The position numbers and the translations under genes are program-made. A DNA stretch of 23,350 nucleotides, taken from NCBI GenBank assembly GCA_047971485.1, contig JBKDZR010000084.1, positions 1 to 23,350 of the forward strand. Direction: 5' to 3'. The notes beneath the pieces are model-generated. The model made no database searches. It was not told where the DNA came from and saw only the letters and a program-made list of their open reading frames with translations. Source of the stretch: JBKDZR01 sp047971485 (GTDB lineage: Bacteria; Pseudomonadota; Alphaproteobacteria; Rhodobacterales; Rhodobacteraceae). Below are positions 17,074-23,350 of this stretch, piece after piece. Every line of letters starts with the position of its first letter. Position 1 is the stretch's first letter.

Positions 17074-17595
17074 TTGCTGAAGAATTGGTCAAGAGCATTT
17101 CGTCAGGGCAACGCCGTCTACCAACTGAATATCCTGGGCAATGCCGCAATCGCATCAATTGAGCGCCGCTTTATCGCGTCTGTCGGCTTTGACATCAGGA
17201 CGATTCGCGTCCTGCGTCTGGTTGGTGACAATCCCGGCATTACCTTCGCAGATATCACCGTCATGACCGCGCTGGAACGCAGCCTCACCTCACGCCTGAT
17301 CCAGGCGCTGGTGCGCGAAGGCCATATCGAGCGGCGCAACGATCCAACGGACGCGCGCCGGTTCGGGCTGTACATCACCCCATCGGGCCAAACCGTGCGC
17401 CGCAAGGCCGATCTGATTTCAGACCGCGCCCTCAAACTGATCTTTCAGCACTTGTCCCCTGCGGAAATCGCCGCCTTCATCGGCACAATGGAAACCCTGG
17501 CCGACTGGATCGACACCGACGACTGCCGGCAACAGATCGACCGGATGTTCGACGACCTGGACACCACCGCCGATGACACCCCCCCGCCCGGCTGA
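17074..17595 (+). CDS. MarR-family transcriptional regulator
   Basis: Winged-helix regulator of about 173 residues. The helix-turn-helix segment ITFADITVMTALERSLTSRL is followed by IQALVREGHIERRNDPTDARRFGLYITPSG, the recognition helix and the beta-wing with the DPTDARR motif typical of MarR. I prefer TTG 17074 as start because AGGGGAG (17059-17065) lies 8 nt before it. The in-frame ATG 17032 has no ribosome site and would add 14 residues unlike the family. The gene is divergent from the M20 amidohydrolase operon, which it probably represses until a ligand (substrate or product) binds. It converges on the nucleoside hydrolase gene with 9 bp between the stops. Confidence 0.85.
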   Translation: MLKNWSRAFRQGNAVYQLNILGNAAIASIERRFIASVGFDIRTIRVLRLVGDNPGITFADITVMTALERSLTSRLIQALVREGHIERRNDPTDARRFGLYITPSGQTVRRKADLISDRALKLIFQHLSPAEIAAFIGTMETLADWIDTDDCRQQIDRMFDDLDTTADDTPPPG

Positions 17596-17604
17596 TACGG
17601 GACC

Positions 17605-18567
17605 TCAGCCCCCCAGGGCAGCGATCAGCATCTCGGCGAAGCGCCCGGTATCGGCCTTGCGAATGACCCGGGCATTTGGCGCCGCCGCCGGCCAGAGAAA
17701 GTCGATCTCCGCCTCTTGCGGTGTCAGCGGCGTGCAGATCGAGGAATAGGCCCGGGTCAAATCACCTTGCGTTTCGACATCGACAAGACACTCGGCGGTC
17801 TCAACCATGATCGAGTGGTCAATGGCACAGGCACAGGTCAGGCTGTCGGGATGGGTCGACAGCGGGCGGCCATAGCGCATCGCGGTGCGCTTGAACGGGG
17901 CCTGGCTGACCGCCATGAAAAAGCGCGACAGGGGCGTGTCCATTTCTTCGATCCGGCGCAGGGCCGTGTCGGGCAAACACCCAGAGGCCATCGTCAGCGT
18001 CCATGTGGACAAGGTCAGATTGAACCCCGCGTTGACCACGATCTTCGCCGCCTCAGGGTCGACATAAAAATTGAACTCGGCGGCGGGCGTCGTGTTGCCA
18101 AGGCTGTTGTCCAGCCCCCCCATCACCCACAAATGTTTCAGCGCCCCGGCAATGCGCGGATCCTTGACATAGGCCGTCGCGATATTGGTCAGCGGGGCCT
18201 GGGCGAGGATCTCAATCTCGCCCGGGTTCGACAGGATCGTGTCAATCAGGAAATCCACCGCATGGCCCGGCTCGGGGCGCTGTTGGGCGCGCGGAAAACC
18301 CGCATCGCTCATCCCATCGGCCCCGAAGAATTCGGTTGCATCCACCGGCGCGCGCAACATCGGCAACGGGCAGCCCCTGTACAGCGGCACCTTGCCCCCC
18401 GCCCCTGCAACCTCCAGCGTATAAAGGGCGTTCTCGACCTGCCGATCGAAGGGCACATTGCCATTGCAGATGGTAATCGCCTCTAGCGTGACATGAGGCG
18501 CGTTCAGCGCCAGCAGGATGGAAAAGGCGTCATCCCCCGCCGTGTCGGTATCAATGATCAGCCGCAT
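17605..18567 (-). CDS. nucleoside hydrolase (inosine/uridine-preferring type)
   Basis: Ribonucleoside hydrolase of 320 residues that splits the N-glycosidic bond with a calcium ion. The metal site motif is DTDTAGDDAF (residues 6-15; the family's usual DTDPG is DTDTA here). AEFNFYVDPEAA (about 163-174) binds the ribose, and a late Asp appears in STHPDSLTCACAID. ATG 18567 follows the preceding ATPase stop directly (TGAATG), so translation is coupled to the ECF transporter. This position suggests that the transporter brings in a nucleoside or modified nucleoside that is cleaved inside the cell. The known queuosine salvage enzymes of this fold are one precedent; the actual base cannot be told. 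Confidence 0.9.
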   Translation of the reverse strand: MRLIIDTDTAGDDAFSILLALNAPHVTLEAITICNGNVPFDRQVENALYTLEVAGAGGKVPLYRGCPLPMLRAPVDATEFFGADGMSDAGFPRAQQRPEPGHAVDFLIDTILSNPGEIEILAQAPLTNIATAYVKDPRIAGALKHLWVMGGLDNSLGNTTPAAEFNFYVDPEAAKIVVNAGFNLTLSTWTLTMASGCLPDTALRRIEEMDTPLSRFFMAVSQAPFKRTAMRYGRPLSTHPDSLTCACAIDHSIMVETAECLVDVETQGDLTRAYSSICTPLTPQEAEIDFLWPAAAPNARVIRKADTGRFAEMLIAALGG

Positions 18568-19392
18568 TCACCCAACTCCCTTTTTCAAACGCGGCACGAG
18601 GGTCTGGATCAACTCGGGCGCGCTCAGCGCCACGGGCAGACCAAGCCGCTGGGCCAGATCCACGATCCCCGGCTGCTCGACCGAAACGGCCCGCGTCGCA
18701 CCGGCATCGGCGAAAAAATCACGCACCGGCGCATCGGCGGCCAGCCGTCCCCCAGCCAGCCCCAGAACCCGGTCGGCATGACGGGCGACGAAATCCATGT
18801 CGTGACAAACCAGCACGATCGCCCGCTGCGCCGCCTTCTCCACCGCAATGATCCGGCCCAGCATGGCACGCCGGGCCGCATCCAGCCCGCGCTGTGCCTC
18901 ATCGAAAAGCAGAAGGTCGGGCTGGCAGGCGATCACCGAAGCCACGGCCACGAAGCGGCGCATCGCGGCATCAAGATCCAGCGGGTGCATGTCCAGCACC
19001 GCACCCAAGCCAGTGCGCGAAACCGCCTCGTCAATCCGCGCGGCCTGGACCTCGGGGCTCAGCCCGGATTGGGCCGGACCAAAGGCGATCTCGGCGCGCA
19101 CGGTAGCATTGAACATCTGCTGTTCCGGCGCCTGAAAGACGGTGCCGACATGCCGGGCGATCTGGCTGATCCGAAGCGGCGCAGCCGCGTTTCCAGAAAC
19201 TGTCACCGTGCCCGTATCCGGCCGCAAGAGACCATTCAACAACCGCAGCATGGTGGATTTCCCCGCCCCGTTGCGGCCGACGATCGCCACCACCTCGCCC
19301 CGCTGGACCGAGAAGGACAGATCGCGCAATACCGGCTGCGCCGGATCGTAGCCGAACCCGACAGCATCAAGGCTGATAATCGGTGCCGTCAT
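18568..19392 (-). CDS. ECF transporter ATPase 2, degenerate signature motif
   Basis: ABC ATPase of 274 residues, second of the pair. Walker A is GRNGAGKST (39-47), the Q-loop VFQAPEQQMF (85-94), Walker B LLLFDEA (160-166) and the H-loop VCHDMDF is intact. The signature LSGGQ is replaced by LDLDAAMRR (138-146), and the usual DEPTxGLD is DEAQRGLD. The rest aligns well with EcfA proteins. The start ATG 19392 forms an ATGA overlap with the upstream ATPase; the open frame upstream to 19650 is only the neighbour in another phase. It would act as the non-equivalent partner of ATPase 1 in a heterodimer. Confidence 0.9.
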   Translation of the reverse strand: MTAPIISLDAVGFGYDPAQPVLRDLSFSVQRGEVVAIVGRNGAGKSTMLRLLNGLLRPDTGTVTVSGNAAAPLRISQIARHVGTVFQAPEQQMFNATVRAEIAFGPAQSGLSPEVQAARIDEAVSRTGLGAVLDMHPLDLDAAMRRFVAVASVIACQPDLLLFDEAQRGLDAARRAMLGRIIAVEKAAQRAIVLVCHDMDFVARHADRVLGLAGGRLAADAPVRDFFADAGATRAVSVEQPGIVDLAQRLGLPVALSAPELIQTLVPRLKKGVG

Positions 19393-20240
19393 TCCCCGGC
19401 CTCCGTCATATAGGGGCGCAGCGTTTCGGCCACCTGCCCGGCGTCGGATCCCAGCGGCATGCCCTGTGGCCATAACCCGCGCTCTTGCAGCAACAGGGCG
19501 GCCTCGGCCACCGCCGGCAATCCGAAAATCTCGCGCGTGCGGGGATGGGCCAGTAGCGCCTCCGATCCACCGGCAAAGATCACGCGCGCCGCATCCAGCA
19601 GCACGAACCGCTTGGCCACCGCCAGAGGCGGACCAAGCGCGACATCGCACCAGACAACGGCCAAATCCTCCGGCAGCCGGGCAATCTGCGCCAACAGGGC
19701 CTCCCGGGACTCGGGGTCGAAATTCCCCGTGGGCTCATCCAGCACCAGCACGCGTGGACGCATCGCCAAGGCCGCAGCAATGGACAGCCGCTGTTGTTCC
19801 CCCCCCGACAGCGAGAACGGATCCCGCGTAGCAAGGGACGTCAGATCGCAGATCTCCAGCGCCTCGTCGACGCGGGCGCGGATCTCGGCCTCTGGCAGCC
19901 GCAGATTCCCGGGGCCGAAAGCGATCTCATCACGGACGGTGAAGGCAAAGCCCGACAACTGCTGCATGGGCAACTGTCCCACGAACTGGACCAGTCCGGC
20001 CCGGTTCGCCGGGCTGATATCCCCCCAGGTCCGACCTTCGACACGGATCTCGCCGGATGTCGCGGTCAGTGTTCCGCGTGGCAGCCAGCCCGCAATCCAC
20101 TGCGCAAGGGTGCTCTTGCCCGATCCATTGCCCCCAAGAATGGCCAGTCTGTCCCCCGGCGCGATGGCCAAGCTGAGACCATCCAGAACCACCGTGCCCT
20201 CATAGGCGAAACTCAGGCTGTCGACCTCGATCAGTGCCAC
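19389..20240 (-). CDS. ECF transporter ATPase 1, H-loop His replaced
   Basis: ABC ATPase of 283 residues. It has Walker A GGNGSGKST (36-44), Q-loop region QFVGQLPMQQLSG, canonical signature LSGGEQQR (143-150) and Walker B LVLDEPTGNFD (164-174). At the switch position, where relatives read THD, it reads WCD (Cys197), so the H-loop histidine is missing. GTG 20240 is preceded by GGAGG at six bases and overlaps the T-component gene by 10 bp. It drives the ECF importer together with ATPase 2; the two defects fall in one composite site (see findings). Confidence 0.9.
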   Translation of the reverse strand: MALIEVDSLSFAYEGTVVLDGLSLAIAPGDRLAILGGNGSGKSTLAQWIAGWLPRGTLTATSGEIRVEGRTWGDISPANRAGLVQFVGQLPMQQLSGFAFTVRDEIAFGPGNLRLPEAEIRARVDEALEICDLTSLATRDPFSLSGGEQQRLSIAAALAMRPRVLVLDEPTGNFDPESREALLAQIARLPEDLAVVWCDVALGPPLAVAKRFVLLDAARVIFAGGSEALLAHPRTREIFGLPAVAEAALLLQERGLWPQGMPLGSDAGQVAETLRPYMTEAGE

Positions 20241-21022
20241 AGGACACCTCCGGCAATCAGGACGGGAATGGACCCCAGGACCAGCCAGCGCACGATGCGC
20301 TGTACCCGGCTATCTTCCGGCGCATCCAGCACGGTACGCCCCGGAAAGGCGCGAAATCCACGCCCATCCAGAACCTGCGCCCGATGGTCGATATCGGCCA
20401 GGGCCAACGTCACAAGCGGCATGAGCAACGCGGGAAACGCCCGAATACGGGTCAGCAGCCGACCCTCCAAGTCCAGGCCTCGTGCCATCTGCGCCTCACG
20501 GATCGCACGGGCACGCTGGGTGAACGGTTCCAGCAACAGCAGCGGACTGGCGATCACATAGGCGATACCTGGTGGAAACCCGTGCGAGTCCAGCGCTTTG
20601 AGCAATCGTGCCGGATGGGTTGTACACACGAACAGCAGCGATCCGGACAGCAGCGCCGCAATCCGGCCCAGCACACGGACCATATAGACCAGTCCGTCAT
20701 GGCTAAGGTCCAGTCCAATCACCACCGACCGCCCCCCTGGATGATCGACAAGCAGCCCGTGCACCACGAACAACGCAATCGCCAGCGGCCCAAGGGTAAA
20801 CAACAGCCGCCAGGCGAACACCCGCCCCGCCCCGGCGAAGATCCCCGTGGCTATGGCCAGCAGCGCCAGCGGGACCGTCCCCTGTGGCGGCAGGGCAAAG
20901 GCAGCCACCGCAACCCAAACCACACCGGCCAGCTTGGTCAGCGGGTTAAGCCGGTGCAGGGCGCTCTGCCCAGGCACATAGAGCAAGGCATGATCTGCCC
21001 CCGAAGAACGCGCGCCAGCCAC
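20231..21022 (-). CDS. ecfT: ECF transporter T component (EcfT)
   Basis: Membrane scaffold of 263 residues that couples the ATPases to the substrate-binding S component. The N-terminus HRLNPLTKLAG is the typical EcfT entry (LDPRTKL-like). About five membrane helices follow. The coupling-helix motif appears as AQMARGLDLEG (about 178-188), and a second Arg-Gly segment, DGRGF, follows about 40 residues later. The start is GTG 21022, three bases after the S-component stop and preceded by GAAGG. The gene overlaps ATPase 1 by 10 bp. Confidence 0.9.
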   Translation of the reverse strand: MAGARSSGADHALLYVPGQSALHRLNPLTKLAGVVWVAVAAFALPPQGTVPLALLAIATGIFAGAGRVFAWRLLFTLGPLAIALFVVHGLLVDHPGGRSVVIGLDLSHDGLVYMVRVLGRIAALLSGSLLFVCTTHPARLLKALDSHGFPPGIAYVIASPLLLLEPFTQRARAIREAQMARGLDLEGRLLTRIRAFPALLMPLVTLALADIDHRAQVLDGRGFRAFPGRTVLDAPEDSRVQRIVRWLVLGSIPVLIAGGVLWH

Positions 21023-21025
21023 TGG

Positions 21026-21598
21026 TCAGACCTTCGAGTGGCCGAAGAAGGCAAACCCCGAGGTAAAGCGCACGGGCAGGCGCCGCACGATCACCCAGGC
21101 GATCAGACAGGTCAGGATCTTGTCGGCCAGGTTCTGCACAAGATTGGCAATGGCAACGGATTGCACCAGTTCCTGCCCGACGGCCAGCAGATAGGCAGTG
21201 GCGAAATCCGTGCCCGCACCGGTCACACCGCCAAACATGTAAACGATGATCGGCACTGCCACGATAGTCGACACCACCCCGATCACGATACCGGCCGTGA
21301 CGGTCATGGCGATCGACTTGAACCAGCCCATCCGCGCCAGAATGCCGGCCAACCCGCCAATGACCAGCGAGACGGGAAAAAAGGCGGCCGCCACCGGATC
21401 CGAGATCAGACCCCAGATCAGGTTGGTCAGCACACCCGCAAGCGCCCCGGCCAGCGGTCCGGCCAGAATGCACACCAGCACCGTACCCACCGCATCAACG
21501 TAAAGCGGCAGCTTGATCCAAACGGCGATCTGGCCAACCACGACATTGATGACGATGGCCAAGGCCATCAGAACAAGCGTCTTGGTATCAAGTTTCAT
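21026..21598 (-). CDS. ECF transporter S component (substrate-binding membrane protein)
   Basis: Integral membrane protein of 190 residues with about six hydrophobic segments, the standard size for an S component. The opening helix TLVLMALAIVINVVVGQ and the following LPLYVDAVGTVLVCILAGP segment are typical, as is GLISDPVAAAFFP. The start chosen is ATG 21598, with GGGA seven bases upstream; an extension to 21670 reads the end of the preceding gene. Its cargo is not readable, but linkage to a nucleoside hydrolase favours a nucleoside or nucleobase-like ligand over a classic vitamin. Confidence 0.85.
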   Translation of the reverse strand: MKLDTKTLVLMALAIVINVVVGQIAVWIKLPLYVDAVGTVLVCILAGPLAGALAGVLTNLIWGLISDPVAAAFFPVSLVIGGLAGILARMGWFKSIAMTVTAGIVIGVVSTIVAVPIIVYMFGGVTGAGTDFATAYLLAVGQELVQSVAIANLVQNLADKILTCLIAWVIVRRLPVRFTSGFAFFGHSKV

Positions 21599-21659
21599 CT
21601 CTGTGTCCCATTCCCTGGTTTCAACTGCTGTATTGCCCGGCCCGGGCCATGCACTGCCG

Positions 21660-23105
21660 TCATTGCCCATAGGCCGTACAGTGCGGTGCCGTTTCTAGCC
21701 CGCGCTGAACCACCATCGCCGCCCGGACCACCGGCAGCGGTGTCGGGCGCAACGGCAGATGCGCGCGGTTATACGCGGCCCGAACGGCCGGCACCCCGGC
21801 CTGCGCCAGTGCCGCCTGAAGACCCGCCTGGCAAATCCGCCCCTGGCACGGGCCCATGCCGGCACGGGTCCAGGACTTGACGGCGAAGCTTTCGCGCGCG
21901 CCTTCATGGATTGCTTGGGTGACATCGCAGACACGGACATCTTCGCAGCGGCAAATCAGCGTGTCCCCGGGCAACACAATCGGCAAGGTCTGGGGCGGCG
22001 GAAACAGACCGGCCAGCCGCGCCGCGAAAGCACGGGCCCGGATCAACCCGGCACGGTCACCCCGGGATGCGGAGGCCGCAAACCCCAACGCGCGGGCCGC
22101 TTGGCTGCCTGCGATGCGCCCCGACAGAACTGCCGGCACGGCACCGCCGATCCCTACCGTCTCGCCTGCGGCCCAGAGCCCCGGAACATCGGTGGCCCCA
22201 TCGGCATCCACACAGCAATGCCAGCCCCCCAACGCACCATCGAACGCATGGGCCGCCCCCAGTGCCGTCGTCAGATCGACCACGGGCTGGAACCCATAGC
22301 CAATGGCCAGCGTCCCGACCCCCTCGATCACCCGCGCCCGGGCCATGTCGGGCCGACCCGATGGGCCAAGCGGCGTAATCTCGACCGCCTCGACCCGATC
22401 GGTCCCAAGCGCACGGGTCACCATATGGCCCAGGGCAGGGACCGCCCCGGTCCGGCGCAGATCGCGGGCCAAGCCCAAAGCCTCGGGCAGCTTGCCTGGA
22501 TGGGCGCTGAACAACGCTGCAAGAGCCCAGGGCGCAGGTCGGCGCAGCTCAACAAAATGGTCCAGTGCAAGACCAGCCTTGGCAAAGCTCTGCGCGACGG
22601 CCAGCAAAAACGGCCCGCTGCCGGCAAGGATAGTCCGGCCAGCCAGCGGCATAGTCCCGCTGCCGGTCTTGAGCAGTCGCTGTACCGCACCTGCGCCCAT
22701 CACCCCCGGCAACGTCCAGCCCGGGAACGGCAGCGGGCGTTCCATGGCCCCGGCAGCAACCACCACGGCGCGCGCCTCGACCACCAGGGCCGCGCCATCC
22801 TTCATCGCCGACAGGCAGATCCCACCGGGCACCTGTGCGCCCCAGAACACCTCGGCGCCACACAGGATCCTGGCCCCGGCCCGGGATGCCGCCTTGGCGG
22901 CCATCCGTCCCGAACGAACCTGGGGCGCATCGGCAAAGCGGCTGTCCCGTTGCGACGGTTGCATCGCATATTGCCCGCCCGGCCGGGCAAAGGCATCCAG
23001 GCAAATCACCCTGGCCCCGGCCCCGGCAGCCGCCCCAGCCGCAGCAAGACCGGCCGGCCCGGCCCCCACCACGGCAAGGTCACAAACATGGTGCACAGCG
23101 TTCAT
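21660..23105 (-). CDS. FAD/[2Fe-2S] oxidoreductase, OoxA/HcnB-like subunit
   Basis: Flavoprotein of 481 residues resembling the alpha subunit of opine oxidase/octopine dehydrogenase and HcnB. The first dinucleotide fold is AVVGAGPAGLAAAG (11-24), the second ILAGSGPFLLAVA (159-171), and WAAGETVGIGGA (311-322) closes the FAD site. A C-terminal BFD-like iron-sulfur domain has Cys385, Cys387, Cys420 and Cys425 (CRC and GPCQGRIC). It overlaps the small 2Fe-2S protein gene by 4 bp (ATGA), so the two form a complex. The usual third subunit, a DAO-fold flavoprotein, is not adjacent here and may lie beyond the right edge. It is in line with the ECF genes 61 bp downstream. Confidence 0.87.
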   Translation of the reverse strand: MNAVHHVCDLAVVGAGPAGLAAAGAAAGAGARVICLDAFARPGGQYAMQPSQRDSRFADAPQVRSGRMAAKAASRAGARILCGAEVFWGAQVPGGICLSAMKDGAALVVEARAVVVAAGAMERPLPFPGWTLPGVMGAGAVQRLLKTGSGTMPLAGRTILAGSGPFLLAVAQSFAKAGLALDHFVELRRPAPWALAALFSAHPGKLPEALGLARDLRRTGAVPALGHMVTRALGTDRVEAVEITPLGPSGRPDMARARVIEGVGTLAIGYGFQPVVDLTTALGAAHAFDGALGGWHCCVDADGATDVPGLWAAGETVGIGGAVPAVLSGRIAGSQAARALGFAASASRGDRAGLIRARAFAARLAGLFPPPQTLPIVLPGDTLICRCEDVRVCDVTQAIHEGARESFAVKSWTRAGMGPCQGRICQAGLQAALAQAGVPAVRAAYNRAHLPLRPTPLPVVRAAMVVQRGLETAPHCTAYGQ

Positions 23106-23350
23106 GTGCCCGCCTCTTCGGCCTGCGCGGTTCGCACGGACATACCCGCCCGCACCTGTTCCAGACAGGCCCGGGCCCAGATGCCATCCACCTCAACGAC
23201 ACATTCGAAACACAGGCCCATGCCGCAGAACAAACCCCGGGGCCGGCCCAGCCGGTGGCTGGCCCGCCACGCCGGGGCGCGGGCCATGAGAACCTCGGTC
23301 AACGGCACCCCTTCGCGACAGGACACCGGCAAGCCATCCAGCAGGATATC
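23102..23350 (-). CDS. (2Fe-2S)-binding subunit, OoxB/HcnA-like, partial
   Basis: The gene enters from the right edge, so its start is outside the window; 82 residues are visible. The fragment reads DILLDGLPVSCREG, then FCGMGLCFECVVEVDG and ARACLEQVRAGM, the Fer2_4-type small iron-sulfur protein. The four ligating cysteines are Cys in FCGMG, GLC, FEC and RAC. Such proteins pass electrons between the flavin subunits of opine oxidase, hydroxyproline dehydrogenase and HCN synthase. The TTG at 23332 is not the start, because similarity continues to the window edge. Confidence 0.87.
   Translation of the reverse strand, partial: DILLDGLPVSCREGVPLTEVLMARAPAWRASHRLGRPRGLFCGMGLCFECVVEVDGIWARACLEQVRAGMSVRTAQAEEAGT

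Noticed and set aside
19393..19650. N-terminal extension of ECF ATPase 2
   Set aside because: These 86 codons are the upstream ATPase read in another frame; the ATGA overlap at 19389-19392 gives the natural start.
20234..21880. 548-codon open frame on the plus strand across the ECF genes
   Set aside because: The product is a Gln/Arg/His-rich low-complexity sequence, antisense to clear ECF genes.

Overview
The window is about 23 kb of GC-rich DNA with dense, overlapping bacterial operons. Codon use, the families present and the gene arrangements suggest an alphaproteobacterium, probably of the Rhodobacterales (inferred from style; there is no rRNA or other marker gene here). No tRNA, rRNA, CRISPR array or transposase is visible.

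Left part (1-10021, all + strand): a catabolic/transport operon. It holds an alpha/beta hydrolase without a canonical start, an SDR oxidoreductase, an amidase, a broken crotonase-MaoC chimera, a complete branched-chain amino acid (LIV)-type ABC importer (binding protein, fused LivH-LivM permease, two ATPases), and an acyl-CoA ligase cut off and joined to the tail of a DMT-family transporter. The logic looks like uptake of an acid or amide, CoA activation and beta-oxidation-like processing. Three or four lesions (missing start, frameshift, two gene-gene junctions) show that the pathway is decaying, or that the sequence contains small deletions.

Middle (10047-12392, - strand): one strikingly AT-rich gene for a TPR plus GT41 (OGT/SPINDLY-type) glycosyltransferase, probably acquired by transfer and abutting the truncated transporter.

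Centre-right (12598-17595): a DadA-type FAD amino-acid dehydrogenase preceded by a tandem glycine riboswitch. Next comes an M20 amidohydrolase operon with two small multi-pass membrane proteins (one DUF5058-like) and a divergent MarR regulator. Together these suggest an N-acyl-amino-acid (perhaps N-acylglycine) uptake and hydrolysis system whose released glycine is sensed by the riboswitch. That link is inference.

Right part (17605-23350, - strand): a dense operon reading from an opine-oxidase/HcnA-like 2Fe-2S protein (cut by the window edge) and an OoxA/HcnB-like flavoprotein into a complete ECF transporter (S, T, two ATPases) and a nucleoside hydrolase. The two ECF ATPases carry complementary lesions. 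One lacks the LSGGQ signature and the other lacks the H-loop histidine, and both defects fall in the same composite ATP site. The nucleoside hydrolase suggests a nucleoside-like cargo.
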